From positions 62,001 through 126,000 of the forward strand of contig NZ_FXXL01000006.1 of assembly GCF_900184685.1 (NCBI RefSeq): a stretch of 64,000 nt of DNA. Direction: 5' to 3'. The stretch comes from Butyricimonas sp. Marseille-P3923 (GTDB taxonomy: Bacteria; Bacteroidota; Bacteroidia; Bacteroidales; Marinifilaceae). Below, piece by piece: positions 54,324-63,231 of this stretch (position 1 is its first letter; each line of letters begins with the position of its first letter). The notes under the pieces are model-generated. The model had not been told where the DNA came from, ran no database searches, and saw nothing but the letters and a program-made list of their open reading frames with translations. The position numbers and the translations under genes are program-made.

Positions 54324-56072
54324 ATGTATAGAACACATACTTGTGGGCAATTAAGGATAGAAAACGCGGGAGAGAGCGTTTGTCTTAGCGGATGGGTACA
54401 AAAGGTAAGAAAACTGGGAGCCATGACTTTCGTGGATCTACGTGATCGTTACGGCATTACCCAATTGGTGGTTGAAGAGTCCGCTCCCGAAGAAATTAAA
54501 AATAACGTGGCTAAACTCGGACGGGAATACGTGATTCAGGTAAGAGGAACCGTGATCGAGCGAGCCAGCAAAAACAATAAAATCCCGACGGGAGATATCG
54601 AGATATCCGTGAACGAACTTACCGTGCTGAGCGAGTCGGAAACTCCTCCTTTCACGATAGAAGACCAAACCGACGGCGGTGATGAACTCCGTATGAAATA
54701 TCGTTACTTGGACTTACGCCGTCCCATTGTACGCAAGAACATCGAGTTACGCCACCGGATGGCGCAACTGGTAAGAAATTACCTGAGCAACCAGAATTTT
54801 ATCGAGGTAGAAACTCCCGTGCTTGTAAAAAGCACACCGGAAGGCGCACGTGATTTCGTGGTACCTTCCCGTATGAACCAAGGTCAATTCTACGCTTTGC
54901 CGCAAAGTCCGCAGACGCTAAAACAACTGCTGATGGTTTCCGGTTTCGACCGTTATTTCCAGATCGTGAAATGTTTCCGGGACGAAGACCTCCGCGCAGA
55001 CCGTCAACCCGAATTCACGCAAATTGACTGTGAGATGTCGTTCGTGGAACAAGAGGATATTCTGGATACATTCGAGGGATTGATCAAGCATTTGTTCAAA
55101 GAAATCCGGAACGTGGATATTCCCACGCTACCGAGAATGACGTGGATTGACGCCATGGAGCAATACGGCTGTGACAAACCCGATATCCGTTTTGACATGA
55201 AATTCGTCGATTTGACAAACGTGGCAAAGGGAAAAGACTTTGCCGTGTTCAACGAGGCGGAATACATCGGGGCGATCTGCGCACCGAAATGTGCCGGATA
55301 CACCCGCAAACAAGTGGACGAATTGACGGAATTTGTGAAACGCCCGCAAACAGGAGCAAAAGGATTGGTTTACGTGCGTTACAACGAAGACGGCACATTC
55401 AAATCATCCATCGACAAATTCTATACCCCGGAAGATCTGAAGATTTGGGCGGATGCCTGCAAAGCAGAACCGGGCGACTTGCTGTTGATTCTCGTCGGAC
55501 CGAAATTCAAGACGTTAGCTCAACTTTGCGATTTACGCTTAGAAATGGGTTCCCGCCTCGGTTTAAGAGATAAGGATGTATTCAAACCTCTGTGGGTGGT
55601 AGACTTCCCGTTGTTGGAATGGGATGAAGAAACCCAGCGTTTCTATGCGATGCATCACCCGTTCACCTCCCCCAAGCCGGAAGACATTTCTTTGATGACA
55701 ACCGACCCGGGTAAGGTTAGGGCAAACGCTTACGATATGGTAATCAACGGAGTGGAAGTCGGTGGTGGTTCTATCCGTATCCACGACTCTGCACTACAAT
55801 CCAAAATGTTTGATTGCTTGGGAATCTCGCACGAGACAGCGCAAGAACAATTCGGTTTCCTCATGGGTGCGTTCAAATACGGGGCTCCTCCTCACGGCGG
55901 TATCGCTTTCGGATTTGACCGTCTTGCTTCCATGTTCGCCGGACTTGATTCAATCCGCGACGTCATCGCTTTCCCGAAGAACAACTCCGGTCGTGACGTC
56001 ATGCTCGACGCTCCCTCCGAGATCGCAAAAGAACAATTCGATGAACTAGGCATTCAATTGAAAACAAATTAA
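54324..56072 (+). CDS. aspS: Aspartyl-tRNA synthetase
   Basis: Class II synthetase of 582 aa. N-terminal OB-fold anticodon domain ([20 protein letters not shown]), catalytic core ([40 protein letters not shown]), the bacterial insertion domain, and motif 3 ([20 protein letters not shown]). The ATG at 54324 is preferred over an in-frame TTG nine bases earlier. Divergent from cvpA. Confidence 0.97.
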   Translation: MYRTHTCGQLRIENAGESVCLSGWVQKVRKLGAMTFVDLRDRYGITQLVVEESAPEEIKNNVAKLGREYVIQVRGTVIERASKNNKIPTGDIEISVNELTVLSESETPPFTIEDQTDGGDELRMKYRYLDLRRPIVRKNIELRHRMAQLVRNYLSNQNFIEVETPVLVKSTPEGARDFVVPSRMNQGQFYALPQSPQTLKQLLMVSGFDRYFQIVKCFRDEDLRADRQPEFTQIDCEMSFVEQEDILDTFEGLIKHLFKEIRNVDIPTLPRMTWIDAMEQYGCDKPDIRFDMKFVDLTNVAKGKDFAVFNEAEYIGAICAPKCAGYTRKQVDELTEFVKRPQTGAKGLVYVRYNEDGTFKSSIDKFYTPEDLKIWADACKAEPGDLLLILVGPKFKTLAQLCDLRLEMGSRLGLRDKDVFKPLWVVDFPLLEWDEETQRFYAMHHPFTSPKPEDISLMTTDPGKVRANAYDMVINGVEVGGGSIRIHDSALQSKMFDCLGISHETAQEQFGFLMGAFKYGAPPHGGIAFGFDRLASMFAGLDSIRDVIAFPKNNSGRDVMLDAPSEIAKEQFDELGIQLKTN

Positions 56073-56165
56073 TTTACGATTTATGAATTACGATTTACGA
56101 TTACAAAAGCGTTGGCTTGCGGACGAGAAATCTAAAATCATAAATCTTTAAATCTAAAATTGATA
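56071..56165 (+). repeat. Inverted heptamer-array element between aspS and holB
   Basis: A 31-base A/T-rich block (56071-56101) is identical to 60604-60634. After a GC-richer 30-bp spacer, ATCTAAA/AAATCAT-type units (to 56161) run in the complementary sense, so the gap can fold. It overlaps the aspS stop codon. Confidence 0.85.
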
Positions 56166-56167
56166 AG

Positions 56168-57295
56168 GTGTTTTTTAAAGACGTCATAGGACATGAAGAG
56201 ATAAAGCAACGACTGATATCTTCCCTGCAATCGGGAAGAATCAGTCACGCTCAACTTTTTGCCGGGGAAACGGGAGCGGGTTCACTGGCTTTGGCCTTGG
56301 CTTTCACACAATACCTGTTTTGCACGGGAGATAAACACGAAGATGCCTGCGGTGTCTGTCCCGAATGCAAAAAAATGCAGAAGTTGATTCACCCGGATCT
56401 GCATTTTGTGTATCCTGTTGTAAAATCCACGAGGATAAAAACACCTATCAGCGACGAGTATATCAACGAATGGCGAAAACTCTTGCTCGAAAGTCCCTAT
56501 ATAGACCTTGAAAAATGGTTAAGTGCCATGGGAGCGGACGAGAACGCCCAAGCCATGATATACACGGAGGAAAGCGGCAACATTCTCCGCAAACTAAACT
56601 TGAAATCATTTGAATCGGAATACAAGGTGATGATCATCTGGTTGCCCGAAAAAATGAAAGCGGAATGTTCCAACAAACTACTCAAGATACTGGAAGAGCC
56701 TTACCCGAACACGCTTTTCCTATTAATAGCGGAACATGCGGAAGAGATTATCAACACGATCCTTTCCCGCACGCAGCGAATCAATATTCCGCCATTAACA
56801 CAGAAAGATATCGCCGAACAACTGGTACTGCAAAAACGCCTGGTTCGGGAATCCGCCGAGGAGGTGGCACACGTGGCCTCCGGGAGCTGGCTGAAAGCAC
56901 TCCGGATGTTGAACGAAACTGACGAAACGATATATAACCAAGAGAAATTCGTACAGATGATGCGCTTGTGCTGGGAACGCAAGATGCTTCCTGTCAACGA
57001 ATTTGTCAACGAATTGGCCTCTCTCGGGAGAGAGAAACAAAAAAGTTTTCTAATCCATTGCACCCGGATGTTACGGGAGAATTTTGTCCGGAACTTTGGG
57101 ATAGAAAAAATTGTATACATGACAGAAAGAGAGAAGACTTTTTCCACGAAATTCTCTCCTTACGTGCATGAAGGAAACATCATTCCTCTTTTCGAAGAAT
57201 TCGAGAAAGCATACAGCGACATCATTCGAAACGGGAACGGGAAAATTATCCTCACGGATCTTTGTATCAAAGTGATGCAAAACATCAGACCGTGA
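56168..57295 (+). CDS. holB: DNA polymerase III delta'-like subunit
   Basis: 375-aa clamp-loader-type AAA+ protein. It begins FFKDVIGHEEIKQRLISSLQ; the P-loop is degenerate (AGETGAGSLALA, no Lys), as expected for delta', and the zinc-binding cysteines are in CGVCPECKK. The start is GTG at 56168; no in-frame ATG fits. It probably forms an operon with the PSP1 protein downstream. Confidence 0.9.
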   Translation: MFFKDVIGHEEIKQRLISSLQSGRISHAQLFAGETGAGSLALALAFTQYLFCTGDKHEDACGVCPECKKMQKLIHPDLHFVYPVVKSTRIKTPISDEYINEWRKLLLESPYIDLEKWLSAMGADENAQAMIYTEESGNILRKLNLKSFESEYKVMIIWLPEKMKAECSNKLLKILEEPYPNTLFLLIAEHAEEIINTILSRTQRINIPPLTQKDIAEQLVLQKRLVRESAEEVAHVASGSWLKALRMLNETDETIYNQEKFVQMMRLCWERKMLPVNEFVNELASLGREKQKSFLIHCTRMLRENFVRNFGIEKIVYMTEREKTFSTKFSPYVHEGNIIPLFEEFEKAYSDIIRNGNGKIILTDLCIKVMQNIRP

Positions 57296-57383
57296 CGGGA
57301 GAACTATAAAATAAAAGATAAAAACTAAAAATTGAAGCATTGGAAAAACGAAAATATTTACTCGAAAGACAGAAGTCCACTCA

Positions 57384-57411
57384 TTTTCAATTTTCAATTT
57401 TCAATTTTCAA
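57384..57411 (+). repeat. TTTTCAA x4 array before the PSP1 gene
   Basis: Four perfect TTTTCAA units ending 10 bp before the ATG at 57422. Confidence 0.9.
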
Positions 57412-57421
57412 TTAATACACT

Positions 57422-58837
57422 ATGAGCGAAATAACTGAAGATAAACAAGAAAACATTGAAAATAAAGATATAAAGCAGCACCCCACGGTTGTTCCGGTAA
57501 TTGACCATCGCCTGTTGGCAGGGAAACTTACCGTCTACAACTGGATGCAGGACATTCCGGAAGGTTGTACCCCATCCGATATCGTGGAAGTAAGATTCAA
57601 AAACACGCGCAAGGGCTTCTTCCTGAACAACAGCAACTTGAAACTGAATATCGGGGACATCGTGGCGGTTGAAGCGGCTCTCGGGCACGATATCGGAATC
57701 GTATCGCTCACGGGTGAACTCGTGAAAGAGCAAATGCAGTTGAAAAGGGTTGACTTGGAGCGCAATCCCTTGAAAAAGGTATACCGGAAAGCCAAACCGC
57801 ACGACATCGAGAAATGGCAACAAGCCATCGCGTTGGAACACGATACCATGATCCGGTCGCGAATCATCGCCGCAGACCTCAATCTTGACATGAAGATCGG
57901 GGACGTGGAGTACCAAGGAGACAAGACCAAAGCGATATTCTACTACATTGCCAACGACCGGGTGGATTTCCGGAAGTTAATCAAGATTCTGGCGGAAACA
58001 TTCCATATCCGCATCGAGATGAAACAGATCGGTGCACGTCAGGAAGCCGGACGTATCGGTGGTATCGGTTCATGCGGGCGTAAACTATGCTGTTCGACCT
58101 TTATCACGAATTTCATTTCCGTATCCACATCCGCGGCGAGATATCAGGATATTTCATTGAATCCCCAAAAACTTGCGGGACAATGCGGTAAATTAAAATG
58201 CTGTCTTAATTACGAGGTGGATGCCTACATTGACGAACAAAAGGACTTCCCCTCGTCCAATGTATGGTTGAACACGGGCGAAGGTATGCTCTATCACCAG
58301 AAAACAGATATTTTCGGACGGAATATGTCCTATTCGTTTGACAAAGAAGGACGCGGCGTGCTGATTAAATTACCCGTGGCACGAGTAAAAGAGATCATCG
58401 CCTTGAACAAGAAAGGGATCATTCCGGCGAAAGCACTCGAAATCGACAAGAACGAAGCGGTAAATATCAAATATACCGACGGTGTCGGCGAAGAGAGTTT
58501 GAATCGCTTCGACGAGAAGAAGGAACAAAGTGGCAGACGCCGTAATAGAAACAGGAACCGGAGAAATCCTCAAAAAGAAAATAACAACGAGGAAAACAAA
58601 CCGAGAGAAAAAGACGTAAATGCCTCCGGGGAAAAGACCGAAAAGAAGACTTTGACCAAGAACGAGAACAGACCCGGCAACAGGCAAGACAATCGCCAAG
58701 GCAATAATCGTCCGAACAACCGTCAAGGTAACAATCGGAATCCCCGAAGACAAGGAAATAATCAAAATAACAGACCGGAAAACAAAAACAATAATAAACC
58801 GGAGAATAAAGAAAACAACAAACCAGCTGAACAATGA
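57422..58837 (+). CDS. ricT: PSP1 C-terminal domain (RicT/YaaT-like) protein
   Basis: 471-aa cytoplasmic protein. The PSP1 domain (~60-290) carries the cysteine clusters GIGSCGRKLCCSTF and CGKLKCCLNYE that bind Fe-S clusters in the Bacillus RicT relative. The C-terminal ~100 residues are low complexity, rich in Asn, Arg, Gln and Gly (for example GNNRPNNRQGNN), probably disordered and RNA-interacting. It follows holB, as in many Bacteroidetes, and overlaps the rhomboid gene by 4 bp. The symbol is by homology only. Confidence 0.85.
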   Translation: MSEITEDKQENIENKDIKQHPTVVPVIDHRLLAGKLTVYNWMQDIPEGCTPSDIVEVRFKNTRKGFFLNNSNLKLNIGDIVAVEAALGHDIGIVSLTGELVKEQMQLKRVDLERNPLKKVYRKAKPHDIEKWQQAIALEHDTMIRSRIIAADLNLDMKIGDVEYQGDKTKAIFYYIANDRVDFRKLIKILAETFHIRIEMKQIGARQEAGRIGGIGSCGRKLCCSTFITNFISVSTSAARYQDISLNPQKLAGQCGKLKCCLNYEVDAYIDEQKDFPSSNVWLNTGEGMLYHQKTDIFGRNMSYSFDKEGRGVLIKLPVARVKEIIALNKKGIIPAKALEIDKNEAVNIKYTDGVGEESLNRFDEKKEQSGRRRNRNRNRRNPQKENNNEENKPREKDVNASGEKTEKKTLTKNENRPGNRQDNRQGNNRPNNRQGNNRNPRRQGNNQNNRPENKNNNKPENKENNKPAEQ

Positions 58838-59658
58838 ACAACTATAGACCATTCGCGGGCATGACTCCCGCAGTAAAGGTTATCATCATTATAAACGTCA
58901 TCATATTCCTATTGATCAACACGGTAGGACAGAAACTGAATTTAGATTTGGTGAACATACTCGGCATGCACCTGCCGCAATCCCCGGATTTCAAAATATA
59001 CCAGTATATCACGCACATGTTCACGCAACAGGGGCTCGCGCACCTTTTCTTCAACATGTTTGCCGTATTCATGTTCGGTCGTATTCTTGAATCCGTGTGG
59101 GGTACCAAACGATTCGTGATCTACTATTTCGTTACCGGTTTGGGTGCCGCAGCACTCCATTCACTGGTAAGCTGGTACGGGGTTCATAACATGCAGGAAC
59201 AATTCTATGCCTTTCAAAGCACTCCCGAACCGGGACTGTTGGCCGAGTTTGTCCGGGCGCACGTGAGCAACCCGAAATTCGTGTCATACGCGATGCAGAT
59301 CGTGGATCAGTGGAACCAATATCCCTCGAACACCCAGTTCGCGCAAATGGGTGAAGAAATATTCAAGAATATCATACAGGCATACCAGAATACTCCTACG
59401 ATCGGGGCATCCGGTGCCGTATTCGGTATATTGTTAGCGTTCGGAATGTTATTCCCGAACACGGAACTCTTCCTGATGTTCATCCCGATTCCGATCAAGG
59501 CAAAATATTTCGTGCTCCTTTACGGTGCAGCCGAATTATTCTTCGGGCTTCAAAATTCAGTAGGGGACAACGTGGCACATTTCGCACACCTCGGTGGTAT
59601 GTTATTCGGCTTCTTCCTGATCCTCTATTGGCGGAAACACAGTAAACGATTTTATTAG
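58834..59658 (+). CDS. Rhomboid intramembrane serine protease 1
   Basis: 274-aa polytopic membrane protease. The catalytic serine is in TIGASGAVFGILLAF and the histidine in NVAHFAHLGGMLFG. HLFFNMFAVFMFG is the conserved helix-2 motif. An insert of ~60 residues lies between helices 3 and 4. ATGA-type overlap with the PSP1 gene. Confidence 0.92.
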   Translation: MNNYRPFAGMTPAVKVIIIINVIIFLLINTVGQKLNLDLVNILGMHLPQSPDFKIYQYITHMFTQQGLAHLFFNMFAVFMFGRILESVWGTKRFVIYYFVTGLGAAALHSLVSWYGVHNMQEQFYAFQSTPEPGLLAEFVRAHVSNPKFVSYAMQIVDQWNQYPSNTQFAQMGEEIFKNIIQAYQNTPTIGASGAVFGILLAFGMLFPNTELFLMFIPIPIKAKYFVLLYGAAELFFGLQNSVGDNVAHFAHLGGMLFGFFLILYWRKHSKRFY

Positions 59659-59670
59659 AAATAAACGGAT

Positions 59671-60594
59671 ATGTATAACAACTCGTATGGATCGAACTTT
59701 TCAGAAGGAATTTGGGGCGGGATAAAAAGCTCGTTCAGACAGGGTTCTGCTCTGACTAGACTTATCTATATCAATATAGGAGTCTTTATCATCATCAAGC
59801 TGATTGCCGTCGTGATCACCTTGACAGGTGGAAAAAATGTCGACGCCATGCTGTTGCCTTACATGGGAGTTCCCACCCTACCGGAAAATCTTCTCCATAC
59901 CCCGTGGACCATCATCACCTACATGTTCACCCAGTTCGGATTTATCCATCTACTGTTCAACATGCTATGGTTATACTGGTTCGGGTCTATTTTCCTGAAT
60001 TATTTCTCCGGCTCGAAACTCACGGGAGTATATCTTTTGGGAGGTATCAGCGGGGCAATCGTGTATATCGCCGCTTATGCCATATTTCCGGCATTCGAGG
60101 TCGAACGGTTCTACTCGTGGGCTATCGGGGCTTCAGCCTCCGTCATGGCTATCGTGTTTGCAGTCTGTACCTATCTCCCGAATCACAAGATATACGTCTT
60201 CCTGATCGGTCCCGTGCAGTTAATCCATCTGGCCATTTTCACGGCAGTAATTGACCTTATCAGTATCCCGTCGGGAAACGCGGGGGGACATATCGCCCAT
60301 TTGGGAGGTGCCGTATTCGGCTATTTGTTCACGCTGTCCATGCGTCGCAACTTTGACCTCACGGGCGGTCTTATGTCACTCCTCGACAAACTGGGTAAAC
60401 TTTTCAGTAAACCGAAAAAGAAAATGCATGTCAAATACAAAAAGAAAGTATCCGATATGAACGACATAGAATACAACGAGTACAAGAAACAAAAGGACAA
60501 CCGCATCAACGACATTCTGGATAAAATCTCCAAACACGGCTACGAAAGCCTGACAAAAGAAGAAAAAGAGATTTTGTTCAAATCAAAAAATTGA
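59671..60594 (+). CDS. Rhomboid intramembrane serine protease 2
   Basis: 307-aa rhomboid, 12 bp after the first. Serine in AIGASASVMAIVFA, histidine in GGHIAHLGGAVFGY, and HLLFNMLWLYWFG in helix 2. The cytoplasmic tail (KKKVSDMNDIEYNEYKKQKD...SLTKEEKEILFKS) is a conserved C-terminal extension (DUF6576-like) of Bacteroidetes rhomboids. Substrates unknown. Confidence 0.92.
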   Translation: MYNNSYGSNFSEGIWGGIKSSFRQGSALTRLIYINIGVFIIIKLIAVVITLTGGKNVDAMLLPYMGVPTLPENLLHTPWTIITYMFTQFGFIHLLFNMLWLYWFGSIFLNYFSGSKLTGVYLLGGISGAIVYIAAYAIFPAFEVERFYSWAIGASASVMAIVFAVCTYLPNHKIYVFLIGPVQLIHLAIFTAVIDLISIPSGNAGGHIAHLGGAVFGYLFTLSMRRNFDLTGGLMSLLDKLGKLFSKPKKKMHVKYKKKVSDMNDIEYNEYKKQKDNRINDILDKISKHGYESLTKEEKEILFKSKN

Positions 60595-60603
60595 AAACGA
60601 GTC

Positions 60604-60722
60604 AATTTACGATTTATGAATTACGATTTACGATAAAAAAGCGGTGATTGGCAGAAGGGATACTCAATCTTAAATCTAAAATCATAAATCAAGGAATTAA
60701 TAGAATTTAAAATCATAAATTA
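60604..60722 (+). repeat. Inverted heptamer-array element before the EEP gene
   Basis: Starts with the same 31-base block as 56071-56101, then a GC-richer spacer (60635-60663) and ATCTAAA/AAATCAT units. Ends 2 bp before the start at 60725. Confidence 0.85.
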
Positions 60723-60724
60723 AT

Positions 60725-61774
60725 TTGGTTCGTCTATTTAACACGGTTATGAGGATCATCACGATTGCGGCAATGATCGGCTTGCTGGGAAGCTATACTT
60801 CCCCGTATGTAAACCCGAACACGTTTTATCCCTCGTCACTACTGGGACTCGCTTACCATTACCTGTTAATAGCAAATATCATATTATTTCTTTATTGGCT
60901 CTTCCGGTGGAAGAAGATTGCCATTCTTTCTTTTTTAGTCATTGCTTCCGGGTACCCGTTTATCACAACTTACTATGCCTTAAACCCCAAAGTAGCACCG
61001 GACGCACCCCACGATCTTTCCATCTTGACTTACAACATCCGGCAAATGAACGCGAATAACTGGATGCAGGAAAAAGACGCACCAAAAAAAATCATGGATT
61101 ACATCAACAACAGCGATGCAGACATCGTGTGTATACAGGAATTTCCCAACCGGGACGCTTCCTTCCAGAAATTTCCGGAATACAAATACCGCTATCGCAA
61201 CAAGGATGTTGCCTTGATCTCCCGTTATCCTATCATCCATAAAGGAGTAATCAAATTCCCTCCCGGCAATGCCGCCGCTTGTATTTACGCGGACATCGAC
61301 GTGAAGGGTGACACCGTCCGGGTATACGCCATTCATTTGGAATCCTATCGCCTTGGCAACAAAGAAGAACAAATCTATAAAAACCTGACCAGCGGTAACA
61401 CGGAAAACGCCACGCAAGGCGTCAAAAAGATATCCTCACGCCTCGTTCACGCGAACCGCAATCGAGCCAACCAAGCCGTTGAAATCAAAGCCCACATGCA
61501 ACAATCCCCCTACCCCGTGATTATATGCGGCGACTTCAACGACACGCCCCTCTCCTATGCCTACCATACTTTATCCACCGGAATGACCGATAGCTTCAAC
61601 GAAAAAGGACGTGGCCTCGGGAACACTTACATCGGGGAATTCCCCTCGTTCCGTATCGACCACATCCTGCACACACCATCATTCAAAACAGTATCTTACA
61701 CTCGGGATACTGTCAGGTATTCAGACCATTACCCCGTGAAAACGAAACTAAAATATGCCCCTTCGCATAGATAA
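60725..61774 (+). CDS. Endonuclease/exonuclease/phosphatase (EEP) family membrane protein
   Basis: 349-aa protein with three N-terminal hydrophobic helices and an EEP (DNase I-like) domain from ~95: LSILTYNIRQMNANNW, VCIQEFPN, ICGDFNDTPLSYAYH, and the C-terminal RIDHIL with SDHYPV. All metal/catalytic motifs are intact. The start is TTG at 60725 or ATG at 60749. The last ~60 codons are duplicated at 63035-63218 beyond the ATPase gene. Its substrate could be a phosphoester, lipid or nucleic acid. Confidence 0.88.
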   Translation: MVRLFNTVMRIITIAAMIGLLGSYTSPYVNPNTFYPSSLLGLAYHYLLIANIILFLYWLFRWKKIAILSFLVIASGYPFITTYYALNPKVAPDAPHDLSILTYNIRQMNANNWMQEKDAPKKIMDYINNSDADIVCIQEFPNRDASFQKFPEYKYRYRNKDVALISRYPIIHKGVIKFPPGNAAACIYADIDVKGDTVRVYAIHLESYRLGNKEEQIYKNLTSGNTENATQGVKKISSRLVHANRNRANQAVEIKAHMQQSPYPVIICGDFNDTPLSYAYHTLSTGMTDSFNEKGRGLGNTYIGEFPSFRIDHILHTPSFKTVSYTRDTVRYSDHYPVKTKLKYAPSHR

Positions 61775-61824
61775 CAGGAAGAAATTATCGTGTAATAGAA
61801 CTATCATATATATAATATTTAACT

Positions 61825-61884
61825 AAATTCTGTGGTTGTAACCGCAAAATTCACATGAATTTTGCGGTTACAACCACAGAATTT
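61825..61884. repeat. Perfect 60-bp palindrome over the ATPase promoter
   Basis: Arms of 29 bp (61825-61853 and 61856-61884) with no mismatch, separated by two bases. The right arm contains the -33 TTTG box of the ATPase gene. The centre reads GCAAAATTCA-ca-TGAATTTTGC. Confidence 0.97.
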
Positions 61885-61894
61885 CATATATTTG
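61861..61894 (+). promoter_or_regulatory. Promoter of the DUF4143 ATPase gene
   Basis: TTTG at 61861-61864 and TATATTTG at 61887-61894, 22 bp apart. Transcription would start near 61901, which supports the ATG at 61912 (leader ~11 nt) and excludes the in-frame ATG at 61855 inside the palindrome. Confidence 0.7.
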
Positions 61895-61911
61895 TCCAAA
61901 AGAAAGTTTAT

Positions 61912-63033
61912 ATGATAAACAGGGAAATCTACAATTCAATACTCGCCGATTTTAAAAGAAAAAAAGTTATTGTACTTCTAGGTGCAAGACAAGTCGGAAA
62001 AACAACATTACTGGAAGGGCTATCTTCCAAAGAAAAGAAATGCTTATTCTTAAATTGTGACAACCTTGACGACAAGTTGTTGTTAGAGGAAAAAACATCG
62101 ACAGAACTCAAGTTATTGTTATCATCTTACGAGATCATTTTTATTGATGAAGCCCAAAGAGTAAAAAATATAGGTCTGACCATTAAAATGATCGGTGATT
62201 TAAAACTAGCCGGACAAGTGATTGTTACAGGTTCTTCTTCTCTTGATATGGCAAATGAAATAAACGAACCGGCTACAGGACGTATCATAGAATATCAACT
62301 ATTCCCATTCTCTTTATCCGAACTTGCAGCTCATACATCCGAAAGAGAAGAACAACGTTTATTGGAACAAAGAATGATTTACGGTCTTTATCCTGAAGTT
62401 ATTAACGAACCGACCGATGCTAAACGAACTCTAGTAACCCTTGCCAACAATTATCTCTACAAAGACCTTTTCACTTACAAGGGAATGAAGAAGCCTGACA
62501 TCTTGCAAAAATTAGTTAGGGCTTTAGCATTACAACTAGGTAGTGAAGTATCATATAACGAATTAAGTAATTTATTAGGAGTGGACAGGGAAACCGTGGA
62601 AAACTACATCAATCTCCTTGAAAAATGCTTTGTTGTCTTTAGACTGGATTCATTCAATCGTAACATTAGAAACGAAATAAAAAAAGGGAAGAAAGTATAT
62701 TTTTACGATAATGGAATCAGGAATGCTGTCATTTCTAATTTTGCACCATTGGAACTACGGAATGACGTGGGCGCACTTTGGGAAAATCTAATGGTATGCG
62801 AAAGAGTAAAACGTAATTCTTATTCCAAAAACTTTGCTACTCAATATTTTTGGCGTACCCATGACCAAAAAGAAATTGATCTAGTAGAAGATCAAGACGG
62901 AATACTAACAACCTTCGAATTTAAATGGAACACTAAAAGTAAAACCTCCATACCGAAAATCTTTGCAGAGACTTATCCCAACTCAATTTTTAAAGTTATA
63001 ACACCAGACAACTTTTGGGAATTTGTCAAATAA
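61912..63033 (+). CDS. AAA+ ATPase with DUF4143 domain and nuclease-like C-terminus
   Basis: 373-aa protein. Walker A GARQVGKTT (~24-32), Walker B EIIFIDEAQR, sensor VTGSSSLDM, a winged-helix-like DUF4143 region (VSYNELSNLLGVDRETVENY) and a C-terminal PD-(D/E)xK-like pattern (KEIDLVEDQDG...FEFKW). Proteins of this kind are abundant and highly variable in Bacteroidetes; their function is not established. Codon use is A/T-rich, unlike the EEP gene it follows. The stop codon is 1 bp from a second copy of the EEP 3' end, so the gene lies between two copies of that sequence. Confidence 0.92.
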   Translation: MINREIYNSILADFKRKKVIVLLGARQVGKTTLLEGLSSKEKKCLFLNCDNLDDKLLLEEKTSTELKLLLSSYEIIFIDEAQRVKNIGLTIKMIGDLKLAGQVIVTGSSSLDMANEINEPATGRIIEYQLFPFSLSELAAHTSEREEQRLLEQRMIYGLYPEVINEPTDAKRTLVTLANNYLYKDLFTYKGMKKPDILQKLVRALALQLGSEVSYNELSNLLGVDRETVENYINLLEKCFVVFRLDSFNRNIRNEIKKGKKVYFYDNGIRNAVISNFAPLELRNDVGALWENLMVCERVKRNSYSKNFATQYFWRTHDQKEIDLVEDQDGILTTFEFKWNTKSKTSIPKIFAETYPNSIFKVITPDNFWEFVK

Positions 63034-63034
63034 A

Positions 63035-63218
63035 CGGGATGACCGATAGCTTCAACGAAAAAGGACGTGGCCTCGGGAACACTTATATCGGGGAATTCCC
63101 CTCGTTCCGTATCGACCACATCCTGCACTCACCATTATTCAAAACAGTATCCTACACCCGGGATACGGTCAAGTATTCAGATCATTATCCAGTTCGAAGT
63201 GATCTGAAATTCAGATAA
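63035..63218 (+). pseudogene. Duplicated 3' fragment of the EEP-family gene
   Basis: Homologous to 61579-61774. Its reading frame encodes MTDSFNEKGRGLGNTYIGEF and continues to SDHYPV, then ends differently (RSDLKFR against KTKLKYAPSHR). By eye about ten substitutions occur over the first ~155 bp, mostly silent. It lacks the N-terminal three quarters of the gene, including the catalytic Asn/Glu region, so it cannot encode an active enzyme. Confidence 0.93.
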
Positions 63219-63231
63219 AGCACACTACTTT

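Noticed and set aside
226-57411. Heptamer arrays as CRISPR
   Set aside because: Units are 7 bp with no unique spacers and no cas genes are present.
61855-61911. Upstream ATG for the DUF4143 ATPase
   Set aside because: It is inside the 60-bp palindrome and upstream of the predicted transcription start.
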